A DNA stretch of 64,000 nt from Cognatiluteimonas sedimenti. GTDB taxonomy: Bacteria; Pseudomonadota; Gammaproteobacteria; Xanthomonadales; Xanthomonadaceae. This document shows positions 54,512-63,286 of the stretch, one piece after another. Made by a program: the position numbers and the translations under genes. Location of the stretch: the NCBI RefSeq assembly GCF_022808325.1, contig NZ_JALGCL010000001.1, positions 911,780-975,779 of the forward strand, read 5' to 3'. Under the pieces are notes generated by a model. That model saw only the letters and a program-made list of their open reading frames with translations. It did not search any database and was not told where the DNA came from. How positions within the stretch are numbered: the first letter of the stretch is position 1; each line of letters starts with the position of its first letter.

Positions 54512-54658
54512 GTTCCACGCGATGGTCGGGGACGTGCCGCGGCGCGCGCGGGGCACGACGGCGCGGCACGGCGGATCGCCTAGTCTAGGCGTTGGCGCCA
54601 CGGGCGGCCCCAACCGGCGATGAATGTTGCGGCTGGCCGGGAACCCCGCGAACGCCGA

Positions 54659-55876
54659 TCAACCGCCCGCTGCGCGCGCCGGCAGCGCGCCGCGGGTCGG
54701 CAGGCACAGCAGCGCCGCGACCGCCGCCACCAGCGCGCCAGCCCAGAAGGCGGCTGCCGGATCGTAGCGTTCCCACAACATGCCGGCCGCGCCACTCGCC
54801 AGCAGCAAGGCGAGGCCCGATACCAGGTTGAACATGCCGAACGCGGTGGCGCGGTAAGCGGCCGGGACGCGGTCGGCGATCAGGGTCGCCAGGATCCCCT
54901 GGCTCAGCCCCATGTGCAGGCCCCACAACGCGATGCCGATGAAAAGCAGCAGTTCGCCGCGGGCGAGCGCCAGGGCGACGTCGGCCAGCACCAGCATCGC
55001 CATCCCCAGCGCCAGCACGCGTTGCCGCGGCATCCGGTCGGACAGCTTGCCGGCGGGATACGCGCTCAGCGCGTACACCACGCTCATCACCACCAGCACC
55101 ATCGGTACCCAGGTCAGCGACAGGCCCCGATCGGTTGCGCGCAGTACCAGGAAGGCTTCGCTGAAACGCGCCAGCGCGATCACCGCACCCAGAGCCACCA
55201 GCCGCCAGAACGGCGCGCCGAGCCGCGACAATCCCTCGCGCGTGATCGGCAGGCGCGCCGCGCGCCGGGCGACATCCGGCGGCTCGCGCACGGTCGTGGC
55301 CAGCAGCAGCACCGCGATCACGCCCGGTACCACCGCCACCCACAGCACCGCGCGGATGTCGTCGGCCAGCAGCCACAGCAGGGCAACGGCCAGCAATGGG
55401 CCCAGCACCGCGCCGACGGTGTCCATCGACTGTCGCAGGCCGAATGCCGCGCCGCGGATTTCCGGTGGCGCGAGGTCGCCGACCAGCGCGTCGCGCGGCG
55501 CCCCGCGGATGCCCTTGCCGAAGCGGTCCAGCAGCCGCGCGGTGGTCACCGCCGCCACCGAGTCGGCCATCGGGAACAGGGGCTTCACCACCGTCGCCAG
55601 GCCATAGCCCAGCAGCACCAGCGGCTTGCGCTTGCCCAGCGCGTCACTGGCCCAGCCGGAGAACACCTTGGTGACCAGCACCATCGCCTCGGCCGCGCCC
55701 TCGATCAGGCCGATGGTCAGCGCGCTGGCGCCCAGCGTGGTGGACAGCAGCACCGGCAGCAGGCTGTGCACCATCTCCGAGCCCATGTCGGTGAACAGGC
55801 TGACGAACCCCAGCGCCCAGATCGTGCGCGGGATCGCCGGGCGGGTGCGCGTCGGCGCGGCCTGGGAGGCATCCAT
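54659..55876 (-). CDS. Major facilitator superfamily transporter
   Basis: The 405-residue permease has about 12 membrane helices with the MFS start (IPRTIWALGFVSLFTDMGSE), loop 2-3 motif A (GWASDALGKRKPLVLLGYG), and a second repeat (AYPAGKLSDRMPRQRVLALG). Its DRFGKGIRGAPRDALVGDL segment is found in a group of MFS proteins of unknown substrate. It is likely an efflux or nutrient transporter. It is alone; neighbours are unrelated. Confidence 0.88.
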   Translation of the reverse strand: MDASQAAPTRTRPAIPRTIWALGFVSLFTDMGSEMVHSLLPVLLSTTLGASALTIGLIEGAAEAMVLVTKVFSGWASDALGKRKPLVLLGYGLATVVKPLFPMADSVAAVTTARLLDRFGKGIRGAPRDALVGDLAPPEIRGAAFGLRQSMDTVGAVLGPLLAVALLWLLADDIRAVLWVAVVPGVIAVLLLATTVREPPDVARRAARLPITREGLSRLGAPFWRLVALGAVIALARFSEAFLVLRATDRGLSLTWVPMVLVVMSVVYALSAYPAGKLSDRMPRQRVLALGMAMLVLADVALALARGELLLFIGIALWGLHMGLSQGILATLIADRVPAAYRATAFGMFNLVSGLALLLASGAAGMLWERYDPAAAFWAGALVAAVAALLCLPTRGALPARAAGG

Positions 55877-56008
55877 CGGCCGATCCTAAACCGGATCGAA
55901 GGCAGCTCTCAGGCCGAGGTGAAGCCGATCGGCGTCAAGCGGCCGGCGAGAAGTCGGCCGCGCGCGCCGGGATCACCGGCGCATGCCACCGGCACCCCGG
56001 CCGATGCG

Positions 56009-56152
56009 TCAGCCCAGCAGCCTGTCGAGGCCGAACGGTACGCTTTCGCCCTGGACCAGCGCCCAGATGACGCCGACCACCAGTGCCAGCGTCAATATCG
56101 TCCCGGTCGCCCTCTCGACACGGTCCGAACCGTTGTTCACGTTCGTGCTCAT
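56009..56152 (-). CDS. 47-residue single-pass membrane protein
   Basis: A short gene easy to overlook. It starts MSTNVNNGSDRVERATGTIL and has one helix (LTLALVVGVIWALV, residues about 20-33), then a short end ESVPFGLDRLLG. It is preceded by an excellent Shine-Dalgarno (six G's, then ACACC and the ATG). This and the sensible membrane topology support a real gene. The function is unknown. It lies between the MFS permease and the GNAT gene on the same strand. The 132 bases downstream have a GC-rich hairpin, GCGGCCG with CGGCCGC near 55937-55960, that may be its terminator. Confidence 0.7.
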   Translation of the reverse strand: MSTNVNNGSDRVERATGTILTLALVVGVIWALVQGESVPFGLDRLLG

Positions 56153-56405
56153 GGTGTCCCCCCTGCGCCCCATGAAACCCGGGTAGCCGCCGCAAGTCTG
56201 CGATGCCGGTCACGAAAGCCCGGTGAAGACCGATGAACGGTACGCCGGATCGCGGCGCGGGCGACACCACCGACATGCGGCTCCGCCTTTCCGTCGCCGG
56301 CTGGACGCCGGGCGCACGCGGTGCAGCGCCGGCATTCCTGCGTTCCCCAGGTGCATCGGTTGCCGTGCTGGCCCGCAGCTCCTATGGCGCGCCGGCCGGG
56401 CAAGC

Positions 56406-57104
56406 TCAAGCCGCGACGGACTCGCGCCGCAGCGACCAGAACGGGATGTCGCGCCGCAGCCGGTAGCCCAGTTGCTCGTACATGCGCCTGGCGCGCAGGT
56501 TCGCGCGACTGACGTGCAGGAACGGCATGCGGCCGCGGTCGAGGTTGTCGTTGCCCAGGAAAGCGGTCAGGCGTCGTGCATGGCCGCGCCCGCCGTAGTC
56601 GGGATGGGTGCAGATCGCGCTCATCTCCTGGTGCGTGGCGGTGGCCAGCCGCTCGCCGATCATCGCCGCCAGCCGCTCACCCTGGTAGATGCCGAAATAG
56701 CGTCCCAGCTCCATCGTGCGCTCGCGGAAATAATGCGGATACACCAGCGCCGTGAGCGCCAGCACGTCGCCACGATGTGCCGTGGACAGCTCGACGATCT
56801 CCGGCCCGTCGGGCACCGGGATCCGCTGCGGGCAGGTCATCTGGGGCAGGTTCTCGAGCAGCGCCAGCTGCCAGCCCGGGGGCAGCCGCCTGGGCGCGAT
56901 CCCGAGCAGCAGCACCGTCTCGCCCGGTGCCACCAGCGTCGCCAGGGCGTCGGCCACGTCGACGTCGGCATCGGCAATCCCGAGGAAAGGCGCGAACTGC
57001 GGCGGGTAACGCGCAACCTCGCCCGCCACCAGCGCCAGCGCGCGATGGCGGCTGCGCAGCGAGGACCAGAACGGATTGTCGAGCTGGGGATCGGTGGCAG
57101 GCAT
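56406..57104 (-). CDS. GNAT-family N-acetyltransferase
   Basis: The 232-residue protein has a C-terminal GNAT domain: YQGERLAAMIGERL, then SAICTHPDYGGRGHARRLTAFL with the acetyl-CoA binding QxxGxG/A-like GRGHA pattern, and a final FLHVSRANLRARRMYEQLGYRL. The N-terminal half (AGEVARYPPQFAPFLGIAD) resembles the FR47-like subgroup. The substrate is unknown. I chose the ATG at 57104; GTG at 57125 is a possible longer start. It is divergent from the GIY-YIG gene. Confidence 0.86.
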   Translation of the reverse strand: MPATDPQLDNPFWSSLRSRHRALALVAGEVARYPPQFAPFLGIADADVDVADALATLVAPGETVLLLGIAPRRLPPGWQLALLENLPQMTCPQRIPVPDGPEIVELSTAHRGDVLALTALVYPHYFRERTMELGRYFGIYQGERLAAMIGERLATATHQEMSAICTHPDYGGRGHARRLTAFLGNDNLDRGRMPFLHVSRANLRARRMYEQLGYRLRRDIPFWSLRRESVAA

Positions 57105-57135
57105 GGCGAGCGCATCGTAATCCACCGTGCACCGC

Positions 57136-57141
57136 TACACT
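57136..57141 (+). promoter_or_regulatory. TACACT box 6 bases before the GIY-YIG gene start (possible leaderless promoter)
   Basis: TACACT at 57136-57141 is followed by six bases and then the ATG at 57148, the same geometry as at 24729, 26711 and 41088. No -35 element is seen at 17 bases. Confidence 0.35.
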
Positions 57142-57147
57142 CGCCGC

Positions 57148-57393
57148 ATGCCCCACTGGTACGTCTACCTGCTCGAATGCCGCGACGGCAGCCTGTACAC
57201 GGGCATCGCCACCGATGTCGAGCGACGCTACGCCGAACACGCCGCCGGCAAGGGCGCGCGCTATACCCGCGCGCACCCGCCGCTCAGGCTGCTGGCACGC
57301 TTCGAATACCCCGACCGGTCCACCGCGAGCCGCGCCGAACATGCGATCAAGCGCTTGACGCCGGCGCGCAAGCGCGCATTGTGCGCGGACTGA
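57148..57393 (+). CDS. GIY-YIG nuclease-domain protein
   Basis: The 81-residue protein is a single GIY-YIG domain of the UPF0213/YhbQ type: MPHWYVYLLECRDGSLYTGI (the YVYLLE and YTGI segments form the core motif), then a conserved Arg in DVERRYAEH, ARYTRAHPPL, and SRAEHAIKRLT with the Glu. Such proteins may cleave DNA, but their biological role is unclear. Starting at 57148 puts the core motif at the N-terminus. Confidence 0.9.
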   Translation: MPHWYVYLLECRDGSLYTGIATDVERRYAEHAAGKGARYTRAHPPLRLLARFEYPDRSTASRAEHAIKRLTPARKRALCAD

Positions 57394-57444
57394 ACCAGGG
57401 CCCACCTCCACTCCAGCCTGACAACGGGCCACCCGCGTGCGCGC

Positions 57445-58703
<1,259 letters not shown>

Positions 58704-58770
58704 CAGCCGTCACCGCGCCGCCCGCGCCATCCCGCGGCGACGTCGATTATGCTCGCGGCACGGAGGACGC

Positions 58771-59445
58771 ATGGCCCGGATCCTGCTGGTCGAAGACGAA
58801 GGCGCGATCGCGCAGACCATCGAGTTCGCGTTGCGCGCCGACGGCTTCGAGAGCACGCACGCGCTGACCGGCCGCGATGCGCTGCGGCTGGCGGCCACGA
58901 GCGCGTTCGACCTGGCGATCCTCGATGTGGGGCTGCCTGACATCGGCGGCTTCGCGCTGTGCCGCGAGTTGCGGCGCGAGCGCGACCTGCCGGTGATCTT
59001 CCTGACCGCGCACGACGCCGAGGCGGACCGCGTGCTCGGCCTGGAGCTGGGCGCCGACGACTACGTCTCCAAGCCGTTCTCGCCGCGCGAACTGGTGGCG
59101 CGCGTGCGCGCCGTGCTGCGCCGCAGCCAGGGCGGCACGCCCCCCACGATCGCGGGCGGCGCATTCGCGCACGATCCAGAAGGCCACCGCGTGCACTTCC
59201 GCGGGCAACTGCTCGAGCTCACGCGCTACGAGTACGGCCTGCTCGCAGCACTGCTGCAGCGGCCGGGTGCGATCCTGTCGCGCGCGCAACTGATGGATCG
59301 CGTCTGGGGCACAGACAGCGACAGCAGCGACCGCACCGTCGACACCCACATCAAGACCCTGCGCGCGAAGCTGCACGCGATCGACCCTGGCGCCGACCCG
59401 ATCCGCACCCAGCGCGGCCTCGGCTATTGCCTGCAGGCGGACTAG
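58771..59445 (+). CDS. creB: OmpR-family response regulator CreB
   Basis: The 224-residue protein has a receiver domain with Asp52 in AILDVGLP, acidic pair near the start (VEDEG) and Lys in VSKPFSPRE. A winged-helix DNA-binding domain (about residues 130-224) follows, with TRYEYGLLAALLQRPGAI and VDTHIKTLRAKL. The alignment with CreB rests mainly on the partner kinase. It is phosphorylated by CreC, and in Aeromonas and Pseudomonas CreB homologues (BlrA) switch on beta-lactamase genes. ACGGAGGACGC gives a good ribosome binding site. Confidence 0.88.
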   Translation: MARILLVEDEGAIAQTIEFALRADGFESTHALTGRDALRLAATSAFDLAILDVGLPDIGGFALCRELRRERDLPVIFLTAHDAEADRVLGLELGADDYVSKPFSPRELVARVRAVLRRSQGGTPPTIAGGAFAHDPEGHRVHFRGQLLELTRYEYGLLAALLQRPGAILSRAQLMDRVWGTDSDSSDRTVDTHIKTLRAKLHAIDPGADPIRTQRGLGYCLQAD

Positions 59446-59448
59446 CCG

Positions 59449-60879
59449 GTGCGGATCGGCCTGCGGATCCTGCTGGGCACCTTCGCCATCGTTGCGCTGG
59501 CGGCGCTGTTGCTCACCCAGGTGTTCGTGGCGCAGGTCAAGCCGGGCGTGCGCCAGGCGATGGAGGACACCCTGGTCGACACCGCCAACGTCCTGGCGGA
59601 ACTGGCCAGCGACGACATGCTCGCCGGTCGCATCGCCGACGGCCGCTTCGCGCAGCGCGTGCGCCAGATGCGAGCGCGCGACCCCGGCGCCGAGATCTGG
59701 GGCTTCCCGAAGCGCACGACCAACTACCGCATCTACGTTACCGATGCCCGCGGCATCGTCGTCTTCGACAGCAGCGACCGCGATGTCGGCCGTGACTACT
59801 CGCGCTGGAATGACGTCCATCGCACCCTGCGCGGGCAATACGGCGCGCGCTCGACCGCGCAGGACCCCGGCGATCCCGAGTCCACCGTGATGCATGTCGC
59901 CGCGCCGATCCGCGACGCCGGTGGCCGCATCGTCGGCGTGCTGACGGTCGCCAAGCCCAACCGTACGCTCGCGCCTTTCATCGCCCGCAGCCAGGCCACC
60001 GTGTTGTGGTGGGGCGTGTTGCTGCTGGCCCTGGCACTGCTGGTGGGCGTGGGCGCGGCGACATGGCTGTCGCGCCAGCTCGGCGCCTTGCGCCGCTATG
60101 CACAGGCGGTCACCGCCGGCGAGCGCGCGCCGCTGCCGCGCGTGGCCGGCGAGTTCGCCGAACTGGGACATTCGCTGGAGGCGATGCGCGCGCAACTGGA
60201 AGGCAAGCAGTACGTCGAGCGCTACGTGCACGCCCTGACCCACGAAATGAAAAGTCCGCTGGCCGCGATCCGGGCCAGCGCCGAGTTGCTGGAAACTCCG
60301 CTGCCGGCCGGTGACCAGGCGCGCTTCGCCGCCGCGGTCCGCAGCCAGAGCGAGCGCCTGGCGCTGATGATCGACCGGATGCTGGCATTGGCCGCGGTCG
60401 AGCACCGCCAGCGCCTCGAGGCACCGGCGCCGGTGGCGCTCGCGGAGCTGGTTGCCGCGGTGGCCGAGGACAACCGTGCGCGGCTGGCAGCCCGGGCGCA
60501 GGCGCTCGCCATCGACGTGGACCCTGCCACGCGCGTGCGCGGCGATGCCTTCCTGCTGCGACAGGCGCTCGACAACCTGGTCGAGAACGCGTCCGACTTC
60601 GCACCGGCCGGCAGCACGATCGAAGTCGACGCGCGGAGCGACGACGACCAGGTCCTGGTCCGGGTCGGCGATCGTGGTCCGGGGATCCCGGACTATGCAC
60701 GCGACCGCGTGTTCGAGCGCTTCTATTCGCTGCCCCGCCCCGATGGCGGCCATCGCAGCAGCGGGCTTGGACTGGCCTTCGTCGCCCAGGTCGCCGACCT
60801 GCACGGCGGCAGCGCAACGCTGGACGACCGTCCCGGCGGTGGCGCATGCGCCACGCTGCGACTGCCCGCCATCACCTGA
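59449..60879 (+). CDS. creC: Sensor histidine kinase CreC
   Basis: The 476-residue kinase begins with the CreC-type N-terminus (VRIGLRILLGTFAIVALAAL, then QVFVAQVKPGVRQAMEDTLV), with a periplasmic loop between two membrane helices (about residues 8-28 and 185-205). A HAMP-like region follows, then the dimerisation box with His265 in THEMKSPL, and an ATPase domain (DNLVENASDF, GDRGPGIPD, SGLGLAFV). The GTG start is four bases after creB. The gene order is creB-creC without creD. Confidence 0.9.
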   Translation: MRIGLRILLGTFAIVALAALLLTQVFVAQVKPGVRQAMEDTLVDTANVLAELASDDMLAGRIADGRFAQRVRQMRARDPGAEIWGFPKRTTNYRIYVTDARGIVVFDSSDRDVGRDYSRWNDVHRTLRGQYGARSTAQDPGDPESTVMHVAAPIRDAGGRIVGVLTVAKPNRTLAPFIARSQATVLWWGVLLLALALLVGVGAATWLSRQLGALRRYAQAVTAGERAPLPRVAGEFAELGHSLEAMRAQLEGKQYVERYVHALTHEMKSPLAAIRASAELLETPLPAGDQARFAAAVRSQSERLALMIDRMLALAAVEHRQRLEAPAPVALAELVAAVAEDNRARLAARAQALAIDVDPATRVRGDAFLLRQALDNLVENASDFAPAGSTIEVDARSDDDQVLVRVGDRGPGIPDYARDRVFERFYSLPRPDGGHRSSGLGLAFVAQVADLHGGSATLDDRPGGGACATLRLPAIT

Positions 60880-60891
60880 GCGGGCCCGAAC

Positions 60892-61467
60892 CTAGCGCCT
60901 CGCGCCCGTGCGATCCGAAGCGCGCGCCGCCACTGCGAACAGCGCCGCCGACAGCAGCCACGGCAAGGAAAATGCCGCCGAGAGCACCGCGCCGCGGTCG
61001 TCCCATCCGGCCACCAGCGCGAAGCCGGCGAGCAGCGCCTGCGCCAGCGCCGCCGCGCACGTCGCGCTCGCCATGCCGCGGGCCTGCATCCGCGCGAATA
61101 CGCCGCCCAGCACCGCGACGGCCGGAACGCCGGCGAACAGCAGGTTGTAGGGATTGTCTTCGCTGCCGATCATGCCGACCGCGAGGTTCACCCAGACGGT
61201 GAGGAAGCCGGCCAGGATCGCGACGCCGGCGGCCGCCCGGAAGGCGGTATTCCCCGACATCCAGGCCATCAGTTCATAGGCGCCGCAGGCGATCGCCAGC
61301 ATCGCGCCCATCACCGCGAAATCCGACGGCGACCAGTCCACGCCGCTTCCGGGAAACAGCCGCATCGCCAGCAGCGGCAGCAACAGCAGGCACGCCGCGC
61401 CACCCCAGATCACCTGCCGCCAGCGATTGCCGCGGGCTCCACTTCCATCGTTCATGCGTGCGGCCAT
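60892..61467 (-). CDS. Integral membrane protein of unknown function
   Basis: A 191-residue protein with about six helices (residues about 20-38, 45-65, 75-95, 105-122, 130-150, 160-182). It has an N-terminal Ser/Gly/Asn-rich segment (MAARMNDGSGARGNRWRQ) and a short DWSPSDFAVMG loop. GGAGA lies six bases before the ATG at 61467 (an ATG four codons on is also possible). It is convergent with creC. The family is not named here. Confidence 0.76.
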   Translation of the reverse strand: MAARMNDGSGARGNRWRQVIWGGAACLLLLPLLAMRLFPGSGVDWSPSDFAVMGAMLAIACGAYELMAWMSGNTAFRAAAGVAILAGFLTVWVNLAVGMIGSEDNPYNLLFAGVPAVAVLGGVFARMQARGMASATCAAALAQALLAGFALVAGWDDRGAVLSAAFSLPWLLSAALFAVAARASDRTGARR

Positions 61468-61673
61468 TGCCGGTCTCCGTGCGCCAGGGATCGGCCTTGC
61501 GGCATCGGCGATCGCCTCAGCGTGCGCCTTGTCCGATTGCGGCCGAGGAAGCAGCCTGCCGCACGCAGGTGAATGCACGATGGCGCCAGTGTGAAGCCAG
61601 GTGGCCGCGGTCGGCCGGCGCGCCGATGACACCCGATCAGGCCAAGGCAGGCAGGACGGTGATCGCGCCGGGG

Positions 61674-62570
61674 CTACGGCACCAGCACGAACCCCAGCAC
61701 GACCGCCAGCTGCGCCAGCGGATACAGGCTGGCGCGGTCGAACAGCCGCGCCGCGTCGCGCCCGTCCCGCGTCCGGTACAGGCGCAACGCCGGCCACAGC
61801 AGCAGCACGCCGCCAACCCCGAGGCAGGCGAGCCGGAACGGCCATCCGAGCGCCAGCGGCGACATCAGCGGCAGCCACAGGCTGAGGAATACGGTCGACG
61901 CGAGCGTGGCGACGACCAGCGCGCCGGCCACGCGCGTCCCGAACAGCAGCGGGATGGTGCGTGCGCCGATGCGCCGGTCCTCCTCGATGTCGTTCCAGTC
62001 CGCGGGGATGTTCTGCCCGCCGATCTCCCACAGCATCAGCCAGGCCAGCAGGAGCAGCAGCAATCCCGGCGACGGCTCGGGACGGACCACGAACACCGCC
62101 GCGATCGGGCCGGCCGACTTCACCAGCCCGCTGACCAGGGTGCGCCACCAGGTCACCTTCAGCAGCTTGCAGTACAGCGCCTCGAGCACCGTGGCGGCGA
62201 GCACGACCAGCACCAGCCGGGGATTGAGCAGCCACGCGCCGACCAGGGTCAGCGCATACCAGAATCCGAACCAGGCCAGCGCGCCGCGCAGGCTGACCAG
62301 GTTCCGGGCCAAGGGGTAGCGCATCGGCGACGCTTCCACCGAGTAGCCCGGCCTGGTGGTGGCGACGGCCACCTTGGCCTTGTCGTCGTTGACGCCGAGC
62401 AGGTCGTTGAGCGCGTAGATGGCGGTGTAGCCGGCAAGGCCGGTGAACAGGCACAACCCCAGCACCTGCCAGCCCGGGAACCCGCCGAGCCACAACAGCG
62501 CGACGAAGCCCGGCATCGCCATGTCGAGCACGCCGTGGGTGCTGCGCGACAGCGCGAGGAAGCGCTTCAC
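61674..62570 (-). CDS. UbiA-superfamily prenyltransferase (EboC-like)
   Basis: A 298-residue membrane enzyme with about eight or nine helices. The two Asp-rich motifs are NDLLGVNDDKAKV (residues about 52-64) and NDIEEDRRIGARTIP (about 176-190), which bind prenyl diphosphate through magnesium. UbiA proteins transfer polyprenyl groups to aromatic or other acceptors. Its GTG start overlaps the ubiG stop by four bases, so it is translationally coupled. It carries no obvious quinone-specific feature. In Ebo-type clusters a UbiA protein is called EboC; this is a candidate. Confidence 0.85.
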   Translation of the reverse strand: MKRFLALSRSTHGVLDMAMPGFVALLWLGGFPGWQVLGLCLFTGLAGYTAIYALNDLLGVNDDKAKVAVATTRPGYSVEASPMRYPLARNLVSLRGALAWFGFWYALTLVGAWLLNPRLVLVVLAATVLEALYCKLLKVTWWRTLVSGLVKSAGPIAAVFVVRPEPSPGLLLLLLAWLMLWEIGGQNIPADWNDIEEDRRIGARTIPLLFGTRVAGALVVATLASTVFLSLWLPLMSPLALGWPFRLACLGVGGVLLLWPALRLYRTRDGRDAARLFDRASLYPLAQLAVVLGFVLVP

Positions 62571-63286
62571 GCGCCCGCCCCCGGCTTGGCGAAGCAGGCC
62601 ATGTAGTTGATGTCCTCGCGGTCGCGGGCGACGCGGAAAGAGCGCGTGATCGGGTTGTACATCAGGCTGTCGACGGCGATGAACTGCAGCCCGCAGGCGC
62701 CGGCCCAGGCGCGCATCTCCCCGGGCCGGATCAGCTTGCGATAGCTGTGGGTGCCGCGCGGCAGCAGGCCGAGGATGTATTCGCCGGCCACGATCGCGAA
62801 CGCGAACGCCTTCAGGTTGCGGTTGATGGTGGAGAAGAACACCTGCCCGCCGGGCTTGAGCAGCCGCGCGCAGGCTTCGATCACCCGGGCCGGCTCGGGC
62901 ACGTGCTCCAGCATTTCCATGCAGGTCACCGCGTCGAAGCCGGCGGGCTCCTGCTGCGCCAGGTCTTCCACGCGGCTGTAGCGGTAGTCGATGTCCAGGC
63001 CGTTGTCGGCGGCGTGCTCGCGCGCGATCTCCAGCGACATCTGCGACAGGTCGATGCCGGTGACGCGGGCGCCGCGCCGCTGCAGCGCCTCGGCCAGGAT
63101 GCCGCCGCCGCAGCCCACGTCCAGCATCCGCGGGCGTGGCGTCGTGACGCGGTCCATGATGAAGCCGGTGCGCAAGGGATTGATGACGTGCAACTGGCCC
63201 ATCTTGCCGTGCGGGTCCCACCACAGTTGCGCAAGCCGGTTGAAATGGGCGATTTCCGCCGCGTCAATGTTGGTCGTTTCGGTCAT
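62567..63286 (-). CDS. UbiG-family O-methyltransferase
   Basis: The 239-residue protein matches UbiG: AEIAHFNRLAQLWWDPHGKM, then LHVINPLRTGFI, SAM-binding motif MLDVGCGGGILAEAL (residues about 53-67), and CMEMLEHVPEPARVI and FFSTINRNLKAFAFAIVAGE. UbiG methylates both hydroxyls in ubiquinone synthesis; whether this copy is the ubiquinone enzyme or a specialised paralogue cannot be decided here, because a dehydroquinate-synthase-like gene lies upstream with a 23-base overlap and a UbiA downstream. Confidence 0.85.
   Translation of the reverse strand: MTETTNIDAAEIAHFNRLAQLWWDPHGKMGQLHVINPLRTGFIMDRVTTPRPRMLDVGCGGGILAEALQRRGARVTGIDLSQMSLEIAREHAADNGLDIDYRYSRVEDLAQQEPAGFDAVTCMEMLEHVPEPARVIEACARLLKPGGQVFFSTINRNLKAFAFAIVAGEYILGLLPRGTHSYRKLIRPGEMRAWAGACGLQFIAVDSLMYNPITRSFRVARDREDINYMACFAKPGAGA

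Noticed and set aside
56223-56410. Plus-strand open frames upstream of and across the GNAT gene start region
   Set aside because: Arg-rich translations without a domain or ribosome binding site; the GNAT gene on the minus strand explains the rest of the area.
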